DNA of 64,000 bases, taken from Dechloromonas hortensis (lineage in GTDB: Bacteria > Pseudomonadota > Gammaproteobacteria > Burkholderiales > Rhodocyclaceae). Location of the stretch: positions 54,848 through 118,847 of the forward strand of contig NZ_SSSQ01000013.1 in NCBI RefSeq assembly GCF_009469765.1. The letters run 5' to 3'. The position numbers and the translations under genes are program-made. A model generated the notes under the pieces. The model was not told the DNA's origin. It saw only the letters and a program-made list of their open reading frames with translations, and did no database searches. The first letter of the stretch is position 1. Every line of letters starts with the position of its first letter. Below are positions 31,290 through 38,999 of the stretch, in pieces.

Positions 31290-32548
31290 TCTATGCCGAT
31301 GAGCATAGCGCGGAAGTCATTGACATTGGTCCGCGTCGGGCCGGTAACCAGCAAATCGCCCAGCGCCGAGAAATAGCCCCAGGCGTCGTTGCCGGCCATC
31401 GCCTGGCGAATGTCCAAGCCAAGGTCGCGCCCCCGCTGCAGCGTGTCCGGCCCGACGAAGGCGCCGGCGTTGTTCTCGCTGCCATCGATGCCGTCGGTGT
31501 CGGCGGCCAGCGCCGAGATTTCCGGCGCGCCATCGAGGGCCAGCGCCAGGCCGAGCAGGAATTCCGTATTGCGGCCGCCCCGGCCGGCGCCTTTCAGCGT
31601 CACCGTCGTTTCGCCGCCGGCGAGCAGGACGCAGGGCTTTTTGCCCGGCAGACCATGTCGACCGCAGGACAGCGCGATGCCGGCCAGCACCTTGCCCACC
31701 TCGCGCGCCTCGCCCTCGATGGCGTCGCCGAGAATGAGCGGCGCGATGCCCAGGCGCTGCGCTTCGGCGGCCGCCGCCTGCAACATCCGCAGCGGGCTGG
31801 CGACCAGCTTGAAGCTGCTGCGCGCCAGTTGCGGCGCCCCTGGCTTCGGCGTTTCCAGCTCGCCGGCTTGCAGGCGGGCGCGCAGTGCCGGCGGAATATC
31901 GATGGCGTAGAAGTCGAGCACCTGCAGCGCCTCGGCCGCCGTCGTCGGATCGCCGACCGTCGGGCCGGAGGCGATCACCGCCGGGTCGTCGCCCGGCACA
32001 TCGGAAATTGCCAGCGTCAGCACCGAAGCCGGCCAGGCCGCCTCCGCCAACCGGCCGCCCTTGATCGCCGAGAGGTGCTTGCGGACGCTGTTGATCTCGC
32101 CGATGCTGGCCCCGCATTTGAGCAGCGCCGCCGTGATCGCCCGCTTTTCGGCCAGCGTGACGCCGGCGGCCGGTGCCGCGAGCAAGGCCGAGCCACCGCC
32201 GGAAATAAGCGCCAGCACACGGTCGTTTTCGTGCAGGCCGCGCACCTTGGCGAGCATGCGCGCCGCCGCCGCTTCGCCGGCTGCATCCGGCACCGGGTGC
32301 GCCGCTTCGACGATCTCGATCCGTTGGCAGGGCACGCCGTGGCCGTAGCGGGTGACGACCAGGCCGTCGAGCGGCCCCGACCAATGTTCTTCCACCGCCC
32401 GCGCCATCGCCGCCGAGGCCTTGCCGGCGCCGATCACGATCAGCCGACCACCGTCGTCGGGCGGCAGGTGCGGCGGAGCGCAATGCATCGGATCGGCCGC
32501 CGCGATGGCCGCATCGAACAGGCGGCGCAGGATGTCGCGCGGGCTCAT
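31286..32548 (-). CDS. ttuD: glycerate 2-kinase, MOFRL/TtuD family
   Basis: 420-residue kinase converting D-glycerate to 2-phosphoglycerate. The family was once annotated as hydroxypyruvate reductase (TtuD). Seen: GRLIVIGAGKASAAMARAVEE at the N-terminus, the ISGGGSALL nucleotide loop, IKGGRLAE, SDVPGDDPAVIASGP, and the MOFRL domain with LAGGETTVTL and GTDGIDGS-like ADTDGIDGSENNAGA. The ATG overlaps the hyi stop by 4 bp. It would drain glyoxylate carbon into lower glycolysis. Confidence 0.94.
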   Translation of the reverse strand: MSPRDILRRLFDAAIAAADPMHCAPPHLPPDDGGRLIVIGAGKASAAMARAVEEHWSGPLDGLVVTRYGHGVPCQRIEIVEAAHPVPDAAGEAAAARMLAKVRGLHENDRVLALISGGGSALLAAPAAGVTLAEKRAITAALLKCGASIGEINSVRKHLSAIKGGRLAEAAWPASVLTLAISDVPGDDPAVIASGPTVGDPTTAAEALQVLDFYAIDIPPALRARLQAGELETPKPGAPQLARSSFKLVASPLRMLQAAAAEAQRLGIAPLILGDAIEGEAREVGKVLAGIALSCGRHGLPGKKPCVLLAGGETTVTLKGAGRGGRNTEFLLGLALALDGAPEISALAADTDGIDGSENNAGAFVGPDTLQRGRDLGLDIRQAMAGNDAWGYFSALGDLLVTGPTRTNVNDFRAMLIGIE

Positions 32549-33318
32549 TGCGCTCTCCAGCCGAGGCCGGCCTCGGTCGTCGTCAGCGGCTTGTATTCGC
32601 AGCCGACCCAGCCGGCGTAACCGAGGCGGTCGAGCAAGTTGAAGAGGAAGGGGTAATTGATCTCGCCGGTGCCCGGCTCGTGCCGGCCGGGATTGTCGGC
32701 GATCTGGATGTGCCCGATACGCCCGAGGTTGGCTTCGATGGTCCGCGCCAGGTCGCCCTGGATGATCTGGGCGTGGTAGAGATCGAGCTGCAACTTCACA
32801 TTGCTGCGGTCGACCTGGTCGAGCAGGCAAAAACCCTTTTTGACGTCGTCCAGCCAGTAGCCGGGCATGTCGATACGGCTGTTGATCGGCTCGATCAGCA
32901 GCGTCGCACCGATACTGGCGCAACGGTCGGCGGCGAATTGCAGGTTGGCGAGGTAGGTCGCTTCCAGTTCCGCCTCGTCATGGCCGGCCGGGCGTAAACC
33001 GGCCAGGCAATGCAAGCGGGAGCAATCGAGCAGCATGGCGTACTCGCAGGCCCGTTCGACGCTCTCGGCGAACTCGCCCTGCCGCCCCGGCAGGCAGGCC
33101 AGGCCGCGCTCGCCGGCCGCCCAGTCGCCGGCCGGCAGGTTGAACAGCACCTGCTCGAGACCGGCCTCGCGCAGCCAGCCGGCGACATCGGCCGCCGGAT
33201 AATCGTAGGGAAAGAGGTATTCGACGCCGCGAAAGCCAGCCGCCGCCGCCAATTTGAAACGCTCGGGGAAAGGCTGTTCGGTGAACAAAAAACTCAGGTT
33301 GGCGGCGAACTTTGGCAT
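32545..33318 (-). CDS. hyi: hydroxypyruvate isomerase
   Basis: 257-residue AP-endonuclease-2-like TIM barrel, isomerising hydroxypyruvate and tartronate semialdehyde. Seen: MPKFAANLSFLFTEQPFPERF at the start, GVEYLFPYDY, the metal-site segments LLIEPIN, LQLDLYHAQ and HIQIADNPGRHEPGTGEI. Length equals E. coli Hyi (258). The ATG at 33316-33318 is the family start; the long upstream frame is a shadow of the divergent adenosyltransferase gene. First gene of the glycolate operon; the 63-bp divergent gap should hold its promoter. Confidence 0.95.
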   Translation of the reverse strand: MPKFAANLSFLFTEQPFPERFKLAAAAGFRGVEYLFPYDYPAADVAGWLREAGLEQVLFNLPAGDWAAGERGLACLPGRQGEFAESVERACEYAMLLDCSRLHCLAGLRPAGHDEAELEATYLANLQFAADRCASIGATLLIEPINSRIDMPGYWLDDVKKGFCLLDQVDRSNVKLQLDLYHAQIIQGDLARTIEANLGRIGHIQIADNPGRHEPGTGEINYPFLFNLLDRLGYAGWVGCEYKPLTTTEAGLGWRAQ

Positions 33319-33381
33319 GGCGGCAACAGTCTGTATCCGGCCCGCCAGTATAATTGGATGCATAACAACGAGGAGAGCGCA

Positions 33382-33960
33382 GTGAGCAATACCGAATCCG
33401 AACGCAAGGGCAACCGCCTGTCGAAGATCGTCACCCGCACCGGCGACGCCGGCACTACCGGCCTTGGCGACGGCAGCCGGACGACCAAGGACAGCCTGCG
33501 CATCGATGCCATCGGCGAAGTCGATGAACTGAACTCCAATCTCGGCCTGCTGCTCTGCGAAGAGCTCCCGGAGCCCGTCCGCGCTGCGCTGCTCGATATC
33601 CAGCACGACCTGTTCGACCTCGGCGGCGAACTCTGCCTGCCCGGCATGGACATCATGAAGGACGCCCAGGTCGCCCGCCTCGAAGAACTGGCCGACCAAT
33701 TCAACGAGGACCTGCCGATGCTCAAGGAATTCATCCTGCCCGGTGGCACCCGGCCGGCCGCTATCGCCCACATCTGCCGCACTGTCTGCCGGCGCGCCGA
33801 GCGTTCGATGGTTCGCCTGAACAACGCCGAACCGCTGTCCGAAGCCGCCCGCCGCTACGTCAATCGCCTCTCCGACCTGCTCTTCATCCTCGGCCGCACG
33901 CTGAACCGGGCCGGTGGCCGCGGCGACGTCCTCTGGCAGAAAGGCAAGAACGCTACCTGA
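33382..33960 (+). CDS. pduO: corrinoid adenosyltransferase, PduO type
   Basis: 192-residue ATP:cob(I)alamin/cobyrinate adenosyltransferase that forms the Co-C bond of adenosylcobalamin. Seen: the ATP-binding N-terminus TRTGDAGTTGLGDGSRTTKDSLRI, GEVDELNS, and the C-terminal active-site RRAERSMVRL and YVNRLSDLLFILGR. The GTG at 33382 follows AGGAGAG by 6 bp and begins at the family N-terminus. A TATAAT at 33349-33354 is a likely -10 for a roughly 20-base leader. It has no riboswitch, unlike the cobalamin operon 2 kb downstream. Confidence 0.95.
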   Translation: MSNTESERKGNRLSKIVTRTGDAGTTGLGDGSRTTKDSLRIDAIGEVDELNSNLGLLLCEELPEPVRAALLDIQHDLFDLGGELCLPGMDIMKDAQVARLEELADQFNEDLPMLKEFILPGGTRPAAIAHICRTVCRRAERSMVRLNNAEPLSEAARRYVNRLSDLLFILGRTLNRAGGRGDVLWQKGKNAT

Positions 33961-34009
33961 GCCGGCTGCCGGCCCCGGCCGGCAGCAAGCGCCGACAAGC
34001 TGCTGAATC

Positions 34010-34222
34010 GTGTATCGCGTCATCACCACCTATCGCAACGGCTCGACCCACCCCGTGGTCGAGAAAGGGCCGTGGCACCCCGACCGGCACACTGCCGAGC
34101 AGTGGGCGGAAGAGTTGCGCTCGGCCGGCTACCACGTCCGGGTCGAGACGCAGCGCACAGCCGGCGACGATCACGCCGGCAGCAATGACGAACTCGCCAA
34201 CGCGCTGGCCAGCATGGCCTGA
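34010..34222 (+). CDS. small protein of unknown function
   Basis: 70 residues, GTG start, no family recognised. The first 47 residues look like a small folded alpha/beta unit (YRVITTYRNGSTHPVVEKGPWH then HTAEQWAEELRSAGYHVRVETQ), followed by a polar tail. The codon use resembles its neighbours. It follows the adenosyltransferase after a 49-bp gap holding a strong hairpin (33965-33986) without T-run. No good ribosome site is visible, so the start is uncertain. Confidence 0.58.
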   Translation: MYRVITTYRNGSTHPVVEKGPWHPDRHTAEQWAEELRSAGYHVRVETQRTAGDDHAGSNDELANALASMA

Positions 34223-34285
34223 TCCGGCGCTACGCCAATCGCGTAAGATCGCGGGCAAATCCAATAAAACCAAGGAGACAGCCCG

Positions 34286-35107
34286 ATGAACCCACCCGTT
34301 TTCACCACCCTCACTCTCAGCCTCGCCGACCACGTCGCCGAAGTCCGCCTCAACCGGCCGGACCGTTCGAATGCGATGAACGAAGCGATGTGGCAGGAAA
34401 TCCGCCAGGCCTTCGACTGGATCGACGCCACGCCAGCCGCTCGCGTCGCCATCCTGGCCGGCGAAGGCCGCAACTTTTGCGCCGGCATCGACCTCGCCAT
34501 GCTGGCCGGCGTCCAGCAACGGATCGCCGACCCGGACGGGGCGCGCAGCCGCGAAGCCCTGCGCCGGCTGATCCTCGATCTGCAGGACTGCCTGAGCAGC
34601 CTGGAGCGCTGCCGCAAGCCGGTGCTCGCCGCCATCCAGGGCGCCTGTGTCGGCGGCGCTCTCGATCTCGTTACCTGCTGCGACATGCGCTACGTCGCCC
34701 CCGACGCCATTTTCTCGATCAAGGAAATCGACATCGGCATGGTCGCCGACGTCGGCACGCTGCAACGCCTGCCCCGCCTGATCGGCGACGGCATGGCGCG
34801 CGAACTCGCCTACACTGGCCGCCATGTCGATGCCGAAGAGGCGGTCCGGCTCGGTCTCGCCAACCGCATTTTCGGCTCGCCGGAAGCGTTGACCGCCGGG
34901 GTGCGCGAAATCGCCCTCGCCATCGCCGGCAAGTCGCCGCTCGCCACCCGCGGTCTCAAGGAAGTGATGAATTACAGCCGCGACCACAGCGTCGCCGACG
35001 GCCTCAACTACGTCGCGACCTGGAATGCAGCAATGCTGCTCTCGGCCGACCTCGGCGAATGCCTGGCTGCGCAGCGGGAAAAACGGGCAGCGAACTTCGC
35101 CGATTAG
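34286..35107 (+). CDS. crotonase-family protein, dienoyl-CoA isomerase-like
   Basis: 273-residue enoyl-CoA hydratase/isomerase fold. Seen: VAEVRLNRPDRSNAMNEAMW, the oxyanion-hole segment GRNFCAGIDLAML and GACVGGALDLVTCCD, and the segment KEIDIGMVADVGTLQRLP. The last closely resembles the acidic active-site region of delta(3,5)-delta(2,4)-dienoyl-CoA isomerase (ECH1), which acts on unsaturated fatty acyl-CoA during beta-oxidation. Enoyl-CoA hydratase is the alternative. AAGGAGA precedes the ATG by 8 bp. It stands alone and ends at an intrinsic terminator. Confidence 0.92.
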   Translation: MNPPVFTTLTLSLADHVAEVRLNRPDRSNAMNEAMWQEIRQAFDWIDATPAARVAILAGEGRNFCAGIDLAMLAGVQQRIADPDGARSREALRRLILDLQDCLSSLERCRKPVLAAIQGACVGGALDLVTCCDMRYVAPDAIFSIKEIDIGMVADVGTLQRLPRLIGDGMARELAYTGRHVDAEEAVRLGLANRIFGSPEALTAGVREIALAIAGKSPLATRGLKEVMNYSRDHSVADGLNYVATWNAAMLLSADLGECLAAQREKRAANFAD

Positions 35108-35114
35108 GTAGCCA

Positions 35115-35161
35115 AGCAGCCGGCATCGAACTACCATCCATCCAGCCGGCTGCTTTTCTTT
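35115..35161 (+). terminator. intrinsic terminator after the crotonase gene
   Basis: AGCAGCCGGC (35115-35124) pairs perfectly with GCCGGCTGCT (35145-35154), with a 20-base loop, followed by a T-rich tract. It insulates the cobalamin operon from upstream transcription. Confidence 0.82.
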
Positions 35162-35210
35162 CACTTCCCGCCCGCATCACCGCCCCGCCACCGGGATGCC
35201 GAAAAGATAT

Positions 35211-35238
35211 TTTTCATTCCGGCTTCGTCGTATATACT
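35211..35238 (+). promoter_or_regulatory. probable promoter of the cbiMNQO-cob operon
   Basis: TATACT (35233-35238) with TTTTCA (35211-35216) 16 bp upstream gives a reasonable sigma-70 pair starting transcription just before the riboswitch. The -35 match is weak. Confidence 0.5.
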
Positions 35239-35247
35239 CGCCCCCGT

Positions 35248-35422
35248 TTTGGGTGCCTTGCCTCGCGATCGCGGGGCGGGTGAAACGGGAAGCCGGTGAC
35301 TCTGCAGACGCAGACATTCCGGCGCAGCCCCCGCTGCTGTAAGCCTGACGACTCCACCTCACGCCACTGTGCATCGCATGGGAAGGTTGGTGGAGAAGAT
35401 TGAAGGCGAGCCAGAAGACCGG
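35248..35422 (+). promoter_or_regulatory. cobalamin (B12) riboswitch upstream of cbiM
   Basis: The class signature elements occur in order: GGGTGCC near 35251, GGGTGAAACGGGAAGCCGGTG (as two adjoining conserved blocks, 35278-35298), the GCCCCCGCTGCTGTAAG block at 35327-35343, GCCACTG at 35363 and GGAAGG-GGTGGAGAA, and the closing GCGAGCCAGAAGACC at 35407-35420. Adenosylcobalamin-type riboswitches of this form repress corrinoid synthesis and cobalt import genes. The rest of the 463-bp gap before cbiM holds the expression platform, including a hairpin joining 35426-35432 with 35471-35477. Confidence 0.93.
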
Positions 35423-35570
35423 CCCAAATCAAACGTAGTACCAATCCCCGGGGTGACGGGAGTGGTTCTGTTGATTTGCGCCGGCGGCTTTCCGTCTCCG
35501 GCCCGTCTTCCGATCTGCATATTTCCCCCGGTCTGGTGCTGTTTGCCATTTCTCGCTGTGGGAGAGAAAG

Positions 35571-36248
35571 ATGCACATCATGGAAGGCTTCTTGCCCTTC
35601 TCGCATGCCGTCGGCTGGACGCTCGCCGCGACGCCTTTCGTCGCCGGCGGCCTGCTGACGATCCGCCGCCGCATCCGCGCCAAGCCGGAACAGCGGATGC
35701 TGCTCGGCGTCGCCGCCGCCTTCGCCTTCGTCCTTTCGGCGCTGAAACTGCCTTCGGTCACCGGCAGCTGCTCGCACCCGACCGGCACCGGCCTCGGCGC
35801 GCTGCTTTTCGGGCCGGCCGCGATGGCGCCGATCGGTGCCGTCGTCCTCCTTTTCCAGGCGCTGCTGCTCGCCCACGGCGGCCTGACCACGCTCGGCGCC
35901 AACATCTTCTCGATGGCCGTGGTCGGCCCTTTCGCCGCCGCCGGCGTCTTCAAGCTGGCCCGCGCCCTGAAAGCCTCCTTCGCGCTCAGCATCTTTCTCG
36001 CCGCCAGCCTGGCCGACCTGCTCACCTACGTCACGACCTCGGCCCAACTGGCCTGGGCCTTCCCCGATCCGACCGGCGGCTTCATCGCCTCCTTCGCCAA
36101 ATTCGCCGGTATTTTCGCACTCACCCAGATTCCCCTGGCGATCAGTGAAGGCCTGCTCACCGTCGTCATCTTCAACGCCCTGGCCCGCTTCAACCCGCAG
36201 GAACTGCAGGACATGAAGCTACTGCCGGCCGGCGAGGCGCAGGCATGA
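35571..36248 (+). CDS. cbiM: cobalt ECF transporter S component CbiM
   Basis: 225-residue substrate-binding membrane protein of the CbiMNQO cobalt importer. The N-terminus [13 protein letters not shown] places His2 in the position that coordinates the metal in CbiM/NikM. Six or so membrane helices follow, with the signature [36 protein letters not shown] lies before the ATG, which must be unprocessed up to His2. First gene behind the B12 riboswitch; cbiN overlaps by 4 bp. Confidence 0.97.
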   Translation: MHIMEGFLPFSHAVGWTLAATPFVAGGLLTIRRRIRAKPEQRMLLGVAAAFAFVLSALKLPSVTGSCSHPTGTGLGALLFGPAAMAPIGAVVLLFQALLLAHGGLTTLGANIFSMAVVGPFAAAGVFKLARALKASFALSIFLAASLADLLTYVTTSAQLAWAFPDPTGGFIASFAKFAGIFALTQIPLAISEGLLTVVIFNALARFNPQELQDMKLLPAGEAQA

Positions 36249-36580
36249 AGCGCCACCAGAACGCCCTGCTGCTGCTCGCCGTCGTGCTGCTCGCCGTCCT
36301 GCCGCTGTGGCTGGTCGACAAACCGGCAAGCGGCGCCAGCATCTTCGCCGGCGCCGACAACAAGGCCATGGAACTGATCGGCCAGATCGCCCCGACCTAC
36401 CAGCCGTGGTTCGCGCCGCTGCTCGAACCGGCCAGCGGCGAGATCGCCTCGCTGCTCTTTGCCGTGCAGGCGGCGCTTGGCGCCGGCTTCATCGGCTATT
36501 ACCTCGGCGTCTCGGTGACCCGCGAAAAGCTGCGCCGGGCCGCAGCGCAAAACCCGGAGAAAACCGCCGGTGCTGATTGA
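36245..36580 (+). CDS. cbiN: cobalt transporter accessory subunit CbiN
   Basis: 111-residue protein with two membrane segments (about 7-24 and 72-92) flanking a periplasmic loop with the family motif [12 protein letters not shown] and [16 protein letters not shown]. CbiN stabilises substrate capture by CbiM. The ATG overlaps the cbiM stop (ATGA), and its end overlaps the cbiQ GTG by 11 bp. Slightly longer than the E. coli-type protein (about 93) owing to a polar C-terminal tail. Confidence 0.95.
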   Translation: MKRHQNALLLLAVVLLAVLPLWLVDKPASGASIFAGADNKAMELIGQIAPTYQPWFAPLLEPASGEIASLLFAVQAALGAGFIGYYLGVSVTREKLRRAAAQNPEKTAGAD

Positions 36581-37310
36581 GCAGGCCGCCTACGCCAACC
36601 GCTGGCGCGCGATTTCGCCGGCCGCCAAGGGGCTCTTCGCGGCTGCCGGCTTCGTCGCGGTTTTTGCCGCCGGCCGGCCGTTGACCGCCGCCCTCGTCGC
36701 CGGTGGCCTGGCCCTGCTCACCGTGGTTGGCGCCGGCATTCCGGCCGCCCGTTACCTGCGCGTCGCCGCCCCCGCCCTGTTCTTTCTCGCCCTGGGCAGC
36801 CTGTCGCTGGCTTTTTCGCTCGACGTCAGCGCCGGCGCACCGCACTGGCGCCTCGCTCCGGGCGGCCTCGACCAACTGGCCGAAACCGGCAGCCGCTCGC
36901 TCGGCGCCCTGGCGGCGCTGCTCTTCCTGGTGCTGACGACGCCGCTCAGCGACCTGATCGGGCTGCTGCGCCGCCTGAAAGCGCCCGAACTGCTGCTCGA
37001 CATCATGGTGCTCTGCTACCGCACGCTGTTCGTCTTTTCGGCCGCCGTGCACGACACCTTGACCGCCCAGTCGGCCCGCCTCGGCTACGCGACGCCCCGC
37101 CTCGCCCTGCGCTCGCTCGGCCAACTGGCGGCCAACCTGACGCTGCAGGTGTGGCAGCGCGCCGCCGCCCTGCACGTCGCCGCCCAGGCCCGCAACAACG
37201 ACGGCCCGCTGTGTTTCCTCACCCCGGATTTTGCCGACAGCCGGCGCCACTGCGCGCTGGCCGGGCTGGCCGGCCTCGCCCTGATCAGCCTCGCGGTGAG
37301 CCTGCGATGA
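36570..37310 (+). CDS. cbiQ: cobalt ECF transporter T component CbiQ
   Basis: 246-residue transmembrane coupling subunit of the energy-coupling-factor importer. Hydrophobic helices occupy the N-terminal half (FAAAGFVAVFAAG, YLRVAAPALFFLALGSLSLAFS) and the coupling region contains the Ala-Arg-x segments ARLGYATPRLA and AAALHVAAQARN that contact CbiO. The GTG start overlaps cbiN by 11 bp, and the stop overlaps the cbiO ATG. Confidence 0.93.
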   Translation: MLIEQAAYANRWRAISPAAKGLFAAAGFVAVFAAGRPLTAALVAGGLALLTVVGAGIPAARYLRVAAPALFFLALGSLSLAFSLDVSAGAPHWRLAPGGLDQLAETGSRSLGALAALLFLVLTTPLSDLIGLLRRLKAPELLLDIMVLCYRTLFVFSAAVHDTLTAQSARLGYATPRLALRSLGQLAANLTLQVWQRAAALHVAAQARNNDGPLCFLTPDFADSRRHCALAGLAGLALISLAVSLR

Positions 37311-38170
37311 ACGACTGCCTGCTCGAACTGCAGCAGGTCAGCTACCGTTATCCGGACGGCAGCCTGGGCCTGAACGACTGTTCGCTGGCCATCCGGCGCG
37401 GCAGCCGCAATGTGCTGATCGGCGCCAACGGGGCCGGCAAGACCACCTTGTTCCAGCACGCCAACGGCCTGTTGCGGCCGCAGACCGGCGTCGTGCGCTA
37501 CGCCGGCGCCGCCGTCGATTACGGGCGGGCCGGTTTGCGCCGGCTACGCAGCCGGGTCGGCCTCGTTTTCCAGAACCCGGACCGCCAGCTGTTCTCGGCC
37601 AGCGTCGCGGAGGATGTTTCCTTCGGCCCGCTCAATCTCGGGCTCGATACCGCCAGCGTCCGCCGGCGCGTTGCCGATGCGCTGGCAGCGGTCGGCATGG
37701 GCGAATTCGGCGGCCGGCCGGTGCATAACCTGAGCTTCGGCCAGAAGAAGCGCGTCTGCATCGCCGGCGTGCTGGCCATGCAGCCGGAACTGCTGATCCT
37801 CGACGAGCCGATGGCCGGCCTCGACCATGCCATGCAGCAGGAACTGCTGGCCGTGCTCGACAAGTTGCACGGCCGCGGCATCACGCTGCTGCTGGCGACA
37901 CATGACATCGACTTCGCCTACCGCTGGGCCGAGCGCATTCACCTGATGGCGGCCGGTCGCTGCACCGCCACGCTGGCCGCCGGCGAACTGGGCAGCCATG
38001 GCGCGGAACTGGCCGCCGTCGGCCTGCCGCTACCGGAAATCATCACCCTGCAGCGCGCCCTGGCCGGCCAAGGCCTGCTGCCGGCCGGCGCCCGACCGCG
38101 CTGCGCCGCCGACCTGCTCGCTGCACTGAACCAAACCAAGGAAAGCCCATGCCAATTTGCCCTGATTTGA
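37307..38170 (+). CDS. cbiO: cobalt ECF transporter ATPase CbiO
   Basis: 287-residue ABC ATPase driving cobalt uptake. Walker A GANGAGKTT, Q-loop FQNPDRQLF, signature LSFGQKKRV, Walker B LLILDEPMAGLD and switch histidine in LATHDIDF are all present. The ATG at 37307 overlaps the cbiQ stop (ATGA); the longer upstream frame is a shadow. The C-terminal 60 residues contain the metal-transporter-type extension. It ends 37 bp before cobM. Confidence 0.96.
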   Translation: MNDCLLELQQVSYRYPDGSLGLNDCSLAIRRGSRNVLIGANGAGKTTLFQHANGLLRPQTGVVRYAGAAVDYGRAGLRRLRSRVGLVFQNPDRQLFSASVAEDVSFGPLNLGLDTASVRRRVADALAAVGMGEFGGRPVHNLSFGQKKRVCIAGVLAMQPELLILDEPMAGLDHAMQQELLAVLDKLHGRGITLLLATHDIDFAYRWAERIHLMAAGRCTATLAAGELGSHGAELAAVGLPLPEIITLQRALAGQGLLPAGARPRCAADLLAALNQTKESPCQFALI

Positions 38171-38207
38171 CCGTCGACCGCCGGACTGTGCGCCGGAGGC
38201 CAGCCTG

Positions 38208-38999
38208 ATGGCCGGCAAGATCTGGTTCGTCGGCGCCGGCCCCGGCGACCCCGACCTGATGACCGTCAAAGCCCGCCGCCTGCTTGAGCAGGCAGGTGCC
38301 GTGCTGTTCGCCGGCTCGCTGGTCGACCAGGCGGCGACGCTGTACGCGCCGGCCGGCTGCGTCATCCGCGACTCCAAGGACATGACGCTGGAAGAAATGA
38401 CGGCCTGGCTGCTCGACCAGGCCAGCCGGCACGCCACCGTGCTCCGCCTGCAGACCGGCGACCCCGGCCTCTACGGCGCGCTGATCGAGATGACGCGGCC
38501 GCTGACGGCGGCCGGCATCGAGTGGGCGGTGGTGCCCGGCGTCTCGTCGGCGATGGCCTCGATGGCCGCCGCCGGCGAGACGCTGACCCTGCCCGAAGTG
38601 ACGCAGACGGTGATCCTGACCCGGGTCGCCGGGCGGACGCCGATGCCGCCGGGCGAGGACCTCGAATCGCTGGCCGCGCACAAGGCGACGCTCTGCATCT
38701 ACCTGTCGATCACGCTGCTGCACAAGGTGCAGGACGCGCTGCGCGCCGCCGGCTGGGCCGAGGACGCACCGATGCTGGTCGTCCAGAAGGCGAGCTGGCC
38801 GGGCCAGGAAAAGATCATTCGCGGCACGCTGGCCGACATCAAACAGAAGTGCCAAGCCGAGAAGGTCGGCAGCCAGGCAATGATCGTCGCCAGCCCGACG
38901 CTGGGCGCTGCCGACTGGACCGACCTCGCCCGCTCGAAACTCTACGACCCCAGCTTCACGCACCGCTTCCGCAAAGCCACGGAGACTCCCCATGCATAA
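38208..38999 (+). CDS. cbiF: (cobalt-)precorrin-4 C11-methyltransferase
   Basis: 263-residue SAM-dependent tetrapyrrole methylase (CbiF/CobM). Seen: IWFVGAGPGDPDLMTVKA, the loop LQTGDPGLYGALIEM, VPGVSSAMASMAAAGETLTLPEVTQTVILTR characteristic of CbiF, and KATLCIYLSI. It methylates C11 of the contracted ring. With CbiD, CbiG and CbiX nearby it should act on cobalt-containing intermediates. It overlaps cbiX by 8 bp. Confidence 0.96.
   Translation: MAGKIWFVGAGPGDPDLMTVKARRLLEQAGAVLFAGSLVDQAATLYAPAGCVIRDSKDMTLEEMTAWLLDQASRHATVLRLQTGDPGLYGALIEMTRPLTAAGIEWAVVPGVSSAMASMAAAGETLTLPEVTQTVILTRVAGRTPMPPGEDLESLAAHKATLCIYLSITLLHKVQDALRAAGWAEDAPMLVVQKASWPGQEKIIRGTLADIKQKCQAEKVGSQAMIVASPTLGAADWTDLARSKLYDPSFTHRFRKATETPHA

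Noticed and set aside
35369..36148. 259-residue frame starting in the first riboswitch
   Set aside because: It runs through the aptamer and cbiM in a different frame; cbiM is unambiguous.
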